In this document: piece by piece, positions 35,446-44,501 of the stretch
How positions within the stretch are numbered: position 1 is the stretch's first letter
Layout of the letters: every line of letters starts with the position of its first letter
Assembly (NCBI RefSeq): GCF_001613405.1
Contig: NZ_BDCH01000012.1
Coordinates: 744,001-808,000 of the forward strand
Reading direction: 5' to 3'
DNA: 64,000 nucleotides
Source of the DNA: Nocardia crassostreae
GTDB taxonomy: Bacteria > Actinomycetota > Actinomycetes > Mycobacteriales > Mycobacteriaceae
Made by a program: the position numbers and the translations under genes
The notes under the pieces: model-generated
What the model was told of the DNA's origin: nothing
What the model saw: only the letters and a program-made list of their open reading frames with translations
The model's database searches: none

Positions 35446-36801
35446 CTACTCGACGCGGACCCGCAGGCCGGGATTCTCGCTCAGCACCGTGTGCAGGGGC
35501 TGGAAGTTGCTGACGTTCTCCGGGGTGCAGTAGTTGTTGCTGCCCGTGCTCACAATGCCCAGCGCCCGGGTTCCGGTGATTCCGGCGCCGCCGCTGTCGC
35601 CGCCGATGGTGCAGATGCTCGCGGCGAACATGCCCTCCAGCCTGATCCGGTCGTTCGGTCGCCCGGGCAAGCCGCCCGCGTACATGGTGCGATCGATCTC
35701 GATGATGGTGCCGCAGGTGAATCCGGTGGTCCGGCCCGCCTTGCAGACCGGCGCGCCGACGACCGGCAGGGCGACGCCGTCGAGGGCCAGGGGTTCGGCG
35801 AGCGTCGCGGCGGTCACCGAGTACGCGGCGGTTTCCGCAGCCGGGGGTGCGGTCGGGAGTCCGCGGGTCTCGGTGGACACCAGATTGTTCTCGAATCCGG
35901 GCCGGTATCGATCGTTGATTCGGATGATCGAGTAGTCGCGCGGCCCCATGATCGCCTTGACGAACCGGCCCATTTCCGCGCCGCGCTCGTCGTCGGCCGT
36001 CTCGAAAATGGGCTGGGATGCGCCCGTCCGGGCTTCCGGCCGCGCGAGATTGTTCGGATCGCAATGCCCCGCACTGATATTGACGACGCTGCCGTCGGCG
36101 GCCGCGGCGTGGAACCCGAGCGAGCACAGGGCATTCCTGCCGCTGAACTCCACGCCGTATTCGTGGCCGCCGTGAAACTCCCGCCCCGGATCGCGCGCCG
36201 CGATCTCCCCGGCCCGGGCGGGTCCCGCGACGGCGGGCCCGATCGGGGCCGCGCTACCCGCCGAGACCAGCGCCGGTCCCAAGGTCTCGGGCAGCATGGG
36301 CCGCCCGCTGGTATAGATGGCGACGGTATTGCGGGTGACATCGATGGCCGAGGCGACCAGACTGCCCGCGATATCGGGCTCCTGCGCGGCATACCACCGC
36401 TCCACCTCCGCCCGGCGAGCCCGCAGCGTCTGCGTACTGTGCAGGACCTGCGTCGTGCTGAATCCCGCCGCGAGCGCGGCCCGGCGCGCCTCGGGCTCGC
36501 CGGTCCCCGCGGTGAGGGCCACGATCGGCCGACCCTTGTCGTCCATGCGCGCACCCGCCCACACCTCGGTGAATTCCCGCTCCGCCCGGCGCTCGAACTG
36601 TGCGAGGCGCTGCGCCGCCTCGGCGCGCGCCAGATACCGTCCCGCATCGAGACCCAGATCCCGCTCGAGCGCCGCGACGAGCGGGCCCGGCAGCGCGGGG
36701 CGCGGCGGTTGCGGCCAAGCGGCCGGTACGGCGGTCACGGTGATCGCGAGCATGGTGCACGCGCCGAGAATCGTGCGGCGAACAGTGGTGGGACAGCCCA
36801 T
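35446..36801 (-). CDS. Secreted chymotrypsin-like serine protease with prodomain
   Basis: A 451-residue exported protease. Signal peptide residues 1-30; a helical pro-region of about 180 residues (including ALERDLGLDAGRYLARAEAAQRL, given by ends) resembles the alpha-lytic/streptogrisin propeptide. The protease domain carries His in NISAGHCDPNN (about 250), Asp in PRDYSIIRIN (about 295) and Ser in TIGGDSGGAGI (about 405). Paired cysteines flank the His and Ser sites. Family S1 streptogrisin type; target unknown. It is divergent from the following TetR gene by 140 bp. Confidence 0.92.
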   Translation of the reverse strand: MGCPTTVRRTILGACTMLAITVTAVPAAWPQPPRPALPGPLVAALERDLGLDAGRYLARAEAAQRLAQFERRAEREFTEVWAGARMDDKGRPIVALTAGTGEPEARRAALAAGFSTTQVLHSTQTLRARRAEVERWYAAQEPDIAGSLVASAIDVTRNTVAIYTSGRPMLPETLGPALVSAGSAAPIGPAVAGPARAGEIAARDPGREFHGGHEYGVEFSGRNALCSLGFHAAAADGSVVNISAGHCDPNNLARPEARTGASQPIFETADDERGAEMGRFVKAIMGPRDYSIIRINDRYRPGFENNLVSTETRGLPTAPPAAETAAYSVTAATLAEPLALDGVALPVVGAPVCKAGRTTGFTCGTIIEIDRTMYAGGLPGRPNDRIRLEGMFAASICTIGGDSGGAGITGTRALGIVSTGSNNYCTPENVSNFQPLHTVLSENPGLRVRVE

Positions 36802-36941
36802 CGACCTGCCTCTCGCCCGAATCGATCATGACGATCGCCCCACTGTATGCCCGAAATGGGGCTTTACCTGGTATTGCCCGGCGCCCGGCAGGTCGGCCGG
36901 TGGGGGTGGCGCGTACCGGCGGGAGCGGTAAATTCGAGCGG

Positions 36942-37499
36942 ATGGAGACCTCACAGCGCGCCAATCGAGGGCCGAAGGCCGCGGCGGGCAATCGGGCGGC
37001 GCTCATCCGGGCGGCCCGGGAGCTCTTCGCCGCGGACGGTTTCGATGTGCCGCTGAGCGCTATCGCGCGTGCGGCCGGGGTCGGTCAGGGGGTGCTCTAC
37101 CGCCATTTCCCGACGCGGGAGAGCATCGCGCTCACGGTATTCGAGGAGAACATCGCCGAAGTCGAAGCGGCGGCGGCGAATCCGGAATCGACCGTGGACG
37201 ACATTCTTGCGGTCATTGTCGGCCAGCTCACCGATTCGGCCGCCTTCATCGCCGTCCTCGATCCCGCCGACACCGAGGATCCGCGGCTGTGCGAGGTGGG
37301 CCGACGGCTGTTCGACCTGACCGAACGCAAACTCGCGGATCCGGACCGCCGCGGTGCGCTGCGGCCGGACATCGTCACCGGCGATGTGATGATGGCCGTG
37401 GCCATGCTGGGCGGGATCCTGTCGAAGACGCCCGTCGCCACCCGTGCGGACGCGGCGCGCCAGGCGTGGTCGCTACTGCGGCGCGGCCTGCACGGCTGA
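36942..37499 (+). CDS. TetR-family regulator
   Basis: A 185-residue TetR protein. Helix-turn-helix: RAARELFAADGFDVPLSAIARAAGVGQGVLYRHFPTRE (residues 24-61, given by its ends). The C-terminal ligand domain is short and ends with QAWSLLRRGLHG. Divergent from the secreted protease and convergent, with 1 bp gap, to the glycoside hydrolase-like gene. Target unknown; the protease gene is the nearest candidate. Confidence 0.9.
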   Translation: METSQRANRGPKAAAGNRAALIRAARELFAADGFDVPLSAIARAAGVGQGVLYRHFPTRESIALTVFEENIAEVEAAAANPESTVDDILAVIVGQLTDSAAFIAVLDPADTEDPRLCEVGRRLFDLTERKLADPDRRGALRPDIVTGDVMMAVAMLGGILSKTPVATRADAARQAWSLLRRGLHG

Positions 37500-37500
37500 A

Positions 37501-38835
37501 TCAGCTCGGGTCCATGGCTCCGCCGTGATACCGCGTCGCGGCATTCCAGAGGAAGAAGCTGTCGATGCCCGCGTCGCGGGTGGCGTCGATCTGGGCGCGC
37601 ACCTCCGCATCGCCGTAGCTCACGCCGAGGCTGAAATCCTGGAGCCAGGGAACCACGTTCGCGCCGGTCCCCGCCGTGCGCGCGTGGAAGTCCTGTAGCG
37701 AGCGGAAGATGATGTCGTAGGGCTGGCCATTGGGATGCGCCACACCGTATTCGCCGGAGTTCCAGTGCGACGGGTAGAGCATGGGCGCGACGAAATCGAC
37801 ATTGCGGGCCATGAGCGGAATGTCCTGGGCGATCTCCTCGGGCCGGGTGGCGGCAATGCCGTAGACGGCGGCGCTCAGGTGCGCCCCGGCGTTGTGCACC
37901 GGATCACGGCTCTGCGCAAGGAAATTCGCAATGGCCACGGCGGGGGAGTCGGTCAGCCCGGTGAAGACCATGCTCGACAGGCTGCCGTCGGGACGGCGGA
38001 TGTAGTCGTACATGACACCGTCGAAACCGAGCCGCGCCGCCTCCACCGCCAGGTCGATATTGTATTGGCGGACTTCGGGACTCGCGAAGTTGGTGAAGGC
38101 GATCGGCCCGTAGTGGCTCGAATACGGCTGACCGGACGGGTTCTGCAGAACCCAGCCGGGTCGGCCGCTGTGCCAGGCCCATTCGGCGAGGGTCGGATCG
38201 CGGAAGGCGACAATGCGGCCCACCACCCGCAAACCCATATCGTGCAACTGCCGCAGCGCGGCGGGCGCGTCGTAGATGCCTGTGGCCGCACCGGATTCCC
38301 GGGCGATCGCGACCTGCGAGTCGTAGCCGACGACGCCGTCCTCGTCCTTGATATCGAGCTGTACGGTGTCGATCCGGCCCTCGCGCGCCAGATCCAGCAC
38401 CGCCTCGCGCAACCCCTCGTGCGACCAGGCGTGCGCGGTCACGTGCACAGCGCGCATGCGCGGCAGCGCGACGGTGGTGGCGACGGTGCGGCTGGTCTGA
38501 TTGCCCGCCGCATCGGCCGCGACGACCTCCAGCGCGGGAGCCCACGGCGCGGCGATCTCGAAGGCCCCGTCCGGACCGGGCGTCACCGCCACCGTGCCCA
38601 CCGAGACCCGGGTGGCGTCGATTGCCGTGCCGCGCAGCAGGACCGGGCCGCGATAGGAGGTCACGGCCGCGGGCGGGGTCACCTCCAGGACCGGCGGGGT
38701 GGTATCCGCCGCCGCTAGCGGACCGGAAGGTTTGCCGAGCGCGAATCCGACGAGTAGCGAGACCGCCAGAATGGCGAGGACAGCACCGAACGCGATGATC
38801 GCCAATCTCCGCCGACTGGTCGACCGGAGCCGCAT
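37501..38835 (-). CDS. Putative glycoside hydrolase (DUF4015-like), membrane-anchored
   Basis: A 444-residue protein with an N-terminal membrane anchor (RRLAIIAFGAVLAILAVSLLVGFAL), an Ig-like or beta-sandwich domain (TPPVLEVTPPAAVTSYRGPVLLRGTA) and a TIM-barrel-like domain with THAWSHEGLREAVLDLAREGRIDTVQLDIKDEDG, RIVAFRDP, GFDGVMYDYIRRPDG and VDFVAPMLYPSHW (anchors only). This is the arrangement of the putative glycosyl hydrolase family often called DUF4015. ATG 38835 is used; a GTG at 38880 extends the frame. Substrate unknown, likely a cell-surface polysaccharide. Divergent from the deacetylase lipoprotein, suggesting related envelope roles. Confidence 0.82.
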   Translation of the reverse strand: MRLRSTSRRRLAIIAFGAVLAILAVSLLVGFALGKPSGPLAAADTTPPVLEVTPPAAVTSYRGPVLLRGTAIDATRVSVGTVAVTPGPDGAFEIAAPWAPALEVVAADAAGNQTSRTVATTVALPRMRAVHVTAHAWSHEGLREAVLDLAREGRIDTVQLDIKDEDGVVGYDSQVAIARESGAATGIYDAPAALRQLHDMGLRVVGRIVAFRDPTLAEWAWHSGRPGWVLQNPSGQPYSSHYGPIAFTNFASPEVRQYNIDLAVEAARLGFDGVMYDYIRRPDGSLSSMVFTGLTDSPAVAIANFLAQSRDPVHNAGAHLSAAVYGIAATRPEEIAQDIPLMARNVDFVAPMLYPSHWNSGEYGVAHPNGQPYDIIFRSLQDFHARTAGTGANVVPWLQDFSLGVSYGDAEVRAQIDATRDAGIDSFFLWNAATRYHGGAMDPS

Positions 38836-38958
38836 GAGCAACGCGTACACCAACTTCCACCCGAGATGTGTCAGGGCCACTATCCCGCAGTTCCGCTGCG
38901 GACTGCGGGTTTTCCGAAGATCAGCTGAAAACCGTTGTTGGCGCGTAACGTTCCCTTG

Positions 38959-39975
38959 ATGGTGCGGGGCTGGGTCACCGTCGGGCGGTTGGTTTCGGCG
39001 ATACTGCTGGGTGCGGGACTCGCCGCCTGCGGCGCGGGCAACGACTCGGCTCCGGCCGGGCCGCCGGAACAACCCGGAACGGCAACGGAATCGACACGGC
39101 CGCTGCCGAACCCGGCCGAGATCGCCGCCAATGAGCTGGGCTCGGTCCCGGTGCTGATGTATCACCAGCTCGCCGCGCAGCCTGCCGGTGAATACGATCA
39201 GACACCCGCGGAGTTCCGGGACGAACTGGAACGGCTCTATCGCGAGGGCTATCGCCCGGTGACCGCCGCCGACTACATCGCCGGTCGTCTCGATCTGCCC
39301 CCGGGCACGCACCCGGTGGTGCTGACCTTCGACGACTCCACCCGCAGCCAGGTCGCCTTCACCGAGACCGGCGCCATCGAACCGGAGTGCGCCGCCGGAA
39401 TTCTCGCCGAGTTCGGTACGCGCTATCCGGATTTCCGGCCTCGGGCCACCTTCTACATCAATAACGAGCCCTTCGGTGGCGACCCGCGCGCCGTGCCCTG
39501 GCTGGTGGCGCAGGGGCACGAAATCGGCGCGCACACCGCCGATCACGCCAATCTCGCCGGTCTGGACGCCGAGGGCGTCCAGCGCGAACTGGCCGAGAAC
39601 GTGCGCGCCATTACGGCGGCCGCACCGGGAATCACGGTGCGCACCATGGCCTTACCGCTGGGCATCGCGCCCCGCGACCGCGCCCTGGCGGTGGCCGGGA
39701 GCTGGGGTGGCACCGCCTACGCCTTCGAGGCGGTCATGCTGGTCGGCTCCAATCCGGCTCCGGCCCCGTACGGCCCGGTCGATCCGGCCGGTGTGCCGCG
39801 CATCCGATCCGGTCGCGAGACCGTCCCGTTCGATTCGGCCTACTGGCTGGACTGGCTGGCCGCCAATCCGGCCGAGCGCTACACCGCCGACGGCGATCCG
39901 CAGCGCATCTCCTTCCCCCAGCGCCTGGCCTCCGACCTCACCGCCCGCTGGGCGACGCAGGCCAACCCGTACTGA
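38959..39975 (+). CDS. Polysaccharide deacetylase-family lipoprotein
   Basis: A 338-residue NodB-fold protein with a lipoprotein signal (lipobox LAAC near residue 24) and an acidic/Pro-rich spacer. Motifs: SVPVLMYHQL (about 62), metal-binding Asp pair in LTFDDSTRSQ (about 122) and HTADHAN (HxxxH metal site, about 192). It would remove N-acetyl groups from a surface glycan. Opposite in direction to the putative glycoside hydrolase, with a short shared promoter region. Confidence 0.88.
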   Translation: MVRGWVTVGRLVSAILLGAGLAACGAGNDSAPAGPPEQPGTATESTRPLPNPAEIAANELGSVPVLMYHQLAAQPAGEYDQTPAEFRDELERLYREGYRPVTAADYIAGRLDLPPGTHPVVLTFDDSTRSQVAFTETGAIEPECAAGILAEFGTRYPDFRPRATFYINNEPFGGDPRAVPWLVAQGHEIGAHTADHANLAGLDAEGVQRELAENVRAITAAAPGITVRTMALPLGIAPRDRALAVAGSWGGTAYAFEAVMLVGSNPAPAPYGPVDPAGVPRIRSGRETVPFDSAYWLDWLAANPAERYTADGDPQRISFPQRLASDLTARWATQANPY

Positions 39976-40018
39976 CAGGGACTTGAACTGCGCGGCGGCC
40001 CGTCCCGTATAGGTCGGC

Positions 40019-41350
40019 ATGCGGGCCGATGAATCCGGCCGCGCCGTCGACGCGGGCCGACTGCCTCCCGGGCCGAGCGGGGTACCCCTGCTCGGCATGC
40101 TGCCGCAACTGGCCGCGAACCCGCTCGACACCTGCCTGCGGACGCGCGAGCGGTACGGCGATGTGGTCCGCATGCCCGTGCTGCGCGGCGCGGTCTTCGT
40201 GCTCGCGCATCCCGACCACATCGGCGAGGTGCTGGTCCGGCGCAATGCCAATCACTGGAAGGGCAGGCTGTTCCGGCGCGCGGACTTCCTCATGGGCAAC
40301 GGCCTGGTGCTCAATGACGGCGACAGCTGGCACGAGCAGCGCCGCGTGATCCAGCCGGGCTTCCACGCCCGGCGGCTCGAACGGGCGGTACCGGCCATGG
40401 TGACGGTGATCGAGGACATGCTCGAGCGCTGGGACCGGCTGGGTCCGGGCGCGCGCATCGAGGTGGAATCGGAGATGACCACCCTGACCCTGGATCTGAT
40501 GGCGACCGCCATGCTCGGCGTCCGGCTGACCGCGGGCGAATTGGCCACGCTCGGCGCGTCGTTCGGCACCGTGCTGAAACACCTGGGCCTGCGTTTCCTG
40601 ACATTCACCCTGCCCGAGACCACCCGGATTCCCGGCGAGCGACGCGCCCGCCGAGCCGTGGCCGAACTGGACGCCCTCGTCGCGAATATCGAAGCTCGCC
40701 ACGAACGGTCCGGCCCGGCCGAGGACGTGCTGCCCCTGCTGCTCGAGGCGGCCGATTCCGGGCGCATGACCCGCACCCAGCTGCGGGACGAGATCGTCAC
40801 GCTGCTGTTCGGCGGCTACGAGGCCACCGCCCACGCGCTGTCGTGGGCCTGGTACCTCATGGACCGCCATCCCGAGGCGGGCGATCGCGTCCGCGCGGAG
40901 GCCGCCCGGACCGCACCGGGCGACTACGCGGGCCTGGAATTCACTCGCCGGGTGCTCGACGATACGCTGCGCCTCTACCCGCCGTTCTGGGAGGTGCTGC
41001 GCAGTTCCCGTACCGCACAGGAGATCGGCGGGTGCGATATTCCCGCCGATTCGTCGATCCTGTTGCTGCCCTGGCTGACTCACCGGCATCCGGAGTTCTG
41101 GCCGGACCCGGAGGTCTTCCGGCCCGACCGGTGGGCCGCCGCCCCGGCCCACCGCTACGCCTACTTCCCGTTCGGGGCCGGGCAGCGCCTGTGCATCGGG
41201 CGGCCGCTGGCCCTGCTGGAGATGCAACTCGTGCTCTCCCAGGTCAGCCGCCGCTATCGTCTGCGCGGCGCGGGCGAGGTCCGGGCGCGGGCGCAGAGCA
41301 CGCTGCGGTCCCGCGGCGGTATCCCGATGACTCTCGAAAAGGCCGCGTGA
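40019..41350 (+). CDS. Cytochrome P450
   Basis: A 443-residue P450. I-helix LLFGGYEATAHALSW (about residue 265), ExxR-region RVLDDTLRLYPPFW (about 310-325), PDRWAA, and haem-ligand loop FPFGAGQRLCIGRPLALLEM (Cys about 397). The I-helix and long meander resemble the CYP4/CYP102-like class that hydroxylates fatty acids or terpenes, rather than the CYP105 class of the second P450 in this window. The ATG lies five bases after TATAGG, so a leaderless transcript is possible. No ferredoxin gene is adjacent. Confidence 0.93.
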   Translation: MRADESGRAVDAGRLPPGPSGVPLLGMLPQLAANPLDTCLRTRERYGDVVRMPVLRGAVFVLAHPDHIGEVLVRRNANHWKGRLFRRADFLMGNGLVLNDGDSWHEQRRVIQPGFHARRLERAVPAMVTVIEDMLERWDRLGPGARIEVESEMTTLTLDLMATAMLGVRLTAGELATLGASFGTVLKHLGLRFLTFTLPETTRIPGERRARRAVAELDALVANIEARHERSGPAEDVLPLLLEAADSGRMTRTQLRDEIVTLLFGGYEATAHALSWAWYLMDRHPEAGDRVRAEAARTAPGDYAGLEFTRRVLDDTLRLYPPFWEVLRSSRTAQEIGGCDIPADSSILLLPWLTHRHPEFWPDPEVFRPDRWAAAPAHRYAYFPFGAGQRLCIGRPLALLEMQLVLSQVSRRYRLRGAGEVRARAQSTLRSRGGIPMTLEKAA

Positions 41351-41358
41351 ACAAGGGC

Positions 41359-42642
41359 TTACGCGGTGAGCGGGTCCCGGGTGAGCAGATGTTCGCCCGC
41401 ATCGTATTCGTAGAGTTCGGCATAGCGGCCCCAGTCCACGGCGGTGCGCAACTGCCGCAGCGCGGCGTCCTCGGTGAAGCCGCGGCGCAGCAGATCGAGG
41501 AAGAAGCCGTCGTGCAGCCGGTTGTTGGGCGCCGTGGACAGGGCGTGATCGATGGCCGCGACCAGGGGTGCGTTGGCGCGGGCCAGGCGGGCGAAAATCC
41601 GCTTGGCGGTATCGATGTCGGCCTCGGCGAAATTGCGGCCGTTGACGGTGAGCTCGAGATCGCCGTCCACGGTGCCCGCCAGGCCGAGCAGCGTCGCGGC
41701 ATCGACCAGCGGCATGAGATCGTCGAGTTCGAAGCGCAGATCCCCGGCCAGTTTGGGCAGATCGGCCCGGCCGCCGTCGGCGGCGACCAGATCGAGCATG
41801 CCGCCGATGCCGTCCACGCTGGCGGCGGGCAGCGGGCGGGTGGCCGGGGTGGGCGCGATGGTGCGATCGCGGTCGAAGGCGTTATCGGTGAGCATGCGGT
41901 AGGCCTGATCCACGATATTGAGGAAGTGCCGCCCGCGGGTGTCGCGCGGATGCTCCAGTCCGACCCGGATCTCACCCTTGATCCGCCCGGGATTGGTGTC
42001 CAGCAACAGGATTCGATCGGCCAGCTGCACCGCCTCCTCGATATTGTGGGTGACCATCAGCACCGTTCGGGTGGGGAAGTCGCTCTGCGCCCAGAGCCGG
42101 ATGAGCTCGCCGCGCAGGTTCTCGGCCGTGAGCACGTCCAGCGCCGAGAACGGCTCGTCCATGAGCAGCACCTCCGGCTGCACAACCAGGGCGCGGGCGA
42201 AGCCGACGCGCTGGCGCATACCGCCGGAAAGCTCCTTCGGATAGGCGTTCTCGAAGCCGTCCAGGCCGATCATGTCGATGGCGGCCATGGTGCGTTCGGT
42301 GCGCTCGGGCTCCGGGACGCCCTGGGCGCGCAGCCCGAGTTCGACATTCTGCTGCACGGTCAGCCACGGCAACAGCGCGAAGGTCTGGAAGACCATGGCG
42401 GTGCCGTCGTTCGGTGCGCTGATCTCGCTGTCGCGGTAGCGCGCCGCACCCGCGGAGGGCCGCACCAGGCCCGCGATAATGCGCAGCAGCGTGGACTTGC
42501 CGGAGCCGGATTTGCCCAGCTGCGCGACGATTTCGCCGTCGCGCAGCTCGAGACAGACATTGGAGAGCACCGGCAGTTGCTCACCCGAGGGGTTGGTGAA
42601 GTTCTTGGTGACACGGTCGACGGTGATGACGGGGGTAGTCAT
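41359..42642 (-). CDS. ABC transporter ATPase with AAA-associated C-terminal domain
   Basis: A 427-residue ATPase of the nitrate/sulfonate/taurine-type importer family. Walker A GKSGSGKST (about residue 42), Q loop MVFQTFALLPW, signature LSGGMRQRVGFARAL (about 140), Walker B VLLMDEPFSALD (about 162) and His switch MVTHNIEEA (about 198). After residue 260 comes an extra domain of about 150 residues (GMLDLVAADGGRADLPKLAGDL) matching the AAA-associated domain seen on some such ATPases. ATG 42642 has a perfect GGAGGT site. It follows the double permease and belongs to the operon behind the M-box riboswitch. Confidence 0.92.
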   Translation of the reverse strand: MTTPVITVDRVTKNFTNPSGEQLPVLSNVCLELRDGEIVAQLGKSGSGKSTLLRIIAGLVRPSAGAARYRDSEISAPNDGTAMVFQTFALLPWLTVQQNVELGLRAQGVPEPERTERTMAAIDMIGLDGFENAYPKELSGGMRQRVGFARALVVQPEVLLMDEPFSALDVLTAENLRGELIRLWAQSDFPTRTVLMVTHNIEEAVQLADRILLLDTNPGRIKGEIRVGLEHPRDTRGRHFLNIVDQAYRMLTDNAFDRDRTIAPTPATRPLPAASVDGIGGMLDLVAADGGRADLPKLAGDLRFELDDLMPLVDAATLLGLAGTVDGDLELTVNGRNFAEADIDTAKRIFARLARANAPLVAAIDHALSTAPNNRLHDGFFLDLLRRGFTEDAALRQLRTAVDWGRYAELYEYDAGEHLLTRDPLTA

Positions 42643-44461
42643 GGTCAGACCTCCTATTGGAGTTGGGGGGTGTGGGGGGCGCAGCCCCCCCCCACACACA
42701 CACCCAGAGCAGCGCGAAGCGCTTTTCCGCGGTGAGTTGGAGTCGCCGCCAGATCAGGCGGTTGATGGTCACGGTCACGATGCTCATGACCAGCGTGCCC
42801 AGCAGGACCTTCGCGAAGTCGTTGTCCGCCGTGGCATTGGTGATGTACGCGCCCAGGCCGAACGCCTCGAGATGGGTGCCGCCGGAGTCGACGACCTCGC
42901 CGACCAGGGTCGCGTTCCATGCCCCGCCGAAGGCGGTGATCGCTCCGACCACGTACCCGGGCGCAATGGCGGGCAGTATCAACGACTTCCAGCGCTGGAC
43001 CCCGCGCACGCCCAGATCGTCCATGGCCTCACGCAGATCGGTGGGTATCTGCCCGGCCGCCGCGATCACATTGAACAGCACGTACCACTGCGCGCCCAGC
43101 GCCATGAGCACGGTGCCGCCGATATTCAGCGAGATCCCGGTGTAGGTCAGCGCGGCAATGACGAAGATGTACAGGAACTGCGCCGGAAAACTCGCCATGA
43201 CCTGCACGATCGGCTGGGCGAACCGGCAGATGCGCGGATTCATGCCGATCCACACGCCCACCGGCACCCAGACCAGGGTGGAGAACACCAGCAGCACGAT
43301 CACGCGGCTGAGGCTGACCAGGCCCATGAGCGCCGTCGGCCCGAATTCCGCCAGCCCGACTGTTCTTTCGAAGTAGGCGGCCAGCGTCCAGATGCCCCAG
43401 CCGATGGCGCCGAACAGCAGCCCGAAGAACAGCACATCCCCGGCCGTGCTCGGATTGCCCCGGTCGTACGCGGATTCGGTGCTGCGCCCGAAAATCCGCA
43501 TGCCCCGGTCGATCCCGTCGGCCACCGGTCGCAGCCGCCACCCGATGCGGGCCGGAACGGTGGTGCGCCGCAGCAGATCGAGCACCAGACTCCGTGGCGC
43601 CGAAGCGCTTTCGGTGTGCTCCACCCGGAACCGCTCCGACCAGGCCGTCAGCAGCCGCCAGAACAGCACGTTCACCAGCACGATGGTGACGACCATGACG
43701 GCCGCGCCCAGCAGCAGCTCGCCCACCGCCGCCTCGGAGGTGGCCGCGGCAATGAAGCTGCCCATACCGGGCAGCGCCTCGTCATTGCCCGCCACGGTGA
43801 TGACCTCGGAGGAGGCGAGCATGAACCACGCGCCGCCGAAGCTCATCATGCCGTTCCAGATCATGGGCACCATGGCCGTGGGCACTTCCAGCCGCCACAG
43901 CCGCTGCCACCGGGTCAGCCGCATCATGCGGGTCGCCTCGTCCAGCTCGCGCGGCATATTGCGCAGCGACTGGTAGTAGGCGAAGGTCATGTTCCACGCC
44001 ATGGCGGTGAAGACGGCGAAGACGCACGCCGCCTCCGCACCCAGGTAGGAGCCCTGGAACAGGGCCACGAAGGCGGTCACCGTAATCGACACCAGCGCCA
44101 GCACCGGCACCGACTGCAGGACGTCGAGCATGGGGATGAGCACCTTCTCCGCCCGCCGCGACCGCGCCGCCCACTGACCGACGATCAGGGTGAACACGAT
44201 GGAGGCGACCAGGCCCAGGAACATGCGCAGGGTGGTCCGCGCCGCGTAGTAGGGCAGGTTGCTCGGATCGGTGGAAATGGTGTCGGAGCCGGTGCCCGGC
44301 GTCCAGGGGACCGACATATCGCGGAACAGCCGCAGCACCAGGATGGTCAGCGCGACGCCCGCGCCGATCAGCAGGTAGTCCGCCGGGCGCAGTCCGCGCC
44401 GCGCCCGCGCGCTGTCCGGGTTTACCTTGGGGTGGTTCGGAATTGCCAGATCGGCAGTCAT
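42581..44461 (-). CDS. ABC transporter permease, two fused membrane domains
   Basis: A permease of 626 residues as read. Two binding-protein-dependent transport domains are fused: residues about 60-280 with EAA loop DEATRMMRLTRWQRLW, and about 350-600 with EAA loop REAMDDLGVRGVQRWKSL. Around twelve hydrophobic helices. The last 35 residues are read through the C-run hairpin and into the ATPase gene; a one-base gain (or two-base loss) in the run would end the protein at 42654, just before the ATPase ribosome site. ATG 44461 has GAGGAGG. No periplasmic binding protein gene is nearby. It lies 40 bp after the secreted protein of the M-box operon. Confidence 0.88.
   Translation of the reverse strand: MTADLAIPNHPKVNPDSARARRGLRPADYLLIGAGVALTILVLRLFRDMSVPWTPGTGSDTISTDPSNLPYYAARTTLRMFLGLVASIVFTLIVGQWAARSRRAEKVLIPMLDVLQSVPVLALVSITVTAFVALFQGSYLGAEAACVFAVFTAMAWNMTFAYYQSLRNMPRELDEATRMMRLTRWQRLWRLEVPTAMVPMIWNGMMSFGGAWFMLASSEVITVAGNDEALPGMGSFIAAATSEAAVGELLLGAAVMVVTIVLVNVLFWRLLTAWSERFRVEHTESASAPRSLVLDLLRRTTVPARIGWRLRPVADGIDRGMRIFGRSTESAYDRGNPSTAGDVLFFGLLFGAIGWGIWTLAAYFERTVGLAEFGPTALMGLVSLSRVIVLLVFSTLVWVPVGVWIGMNPRICRFAQPIVQVMASFPAQFLYIFVIAALTYTGISLNIGGTVLMALGAQWYVLFNVIAAAGQIPTDLREAMDDLGVRGVQRWKSLILPAIAPGYVVGAITAFGGAWNATLVGEVVDSGGTHLEAFGLGAYITNATADNDFAKVLLGTLVMSIVTVTINRLIWRRLQLTAEKRFALLWVCVWGGAAPPTPPNSNRRSDHDYPRHHRRPCHQELHQPLG
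42670..42697. repeat. G/C-rich hairpin with nine-C run and CA repeat
   Basis: GTGTGGGGGGC, then GCA, then GC with nine C (42685-42693) and ACACACACA. The arms pair except that the right arm has three extra C. It lies between permease and ATPase coding regions, inside the long reading of the permease. It could act as an intra-operon attenuation or RNA-stability hairpin. The homopolymer makes the exact length doubtful. Confidence 0.65.
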
Positions 44462-44501
44462 TGTGAGTCCTCCTCTCGATGAGAGGCGTTGCCGCCCTTG
44501 C

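Noticed and set aside
42670..42697. Simple intrinsic terminator between permease and ATPase
   Set aside because: No T tract follows and the ATPase has a perfect ribosome site right after, so full termination is unlikely.
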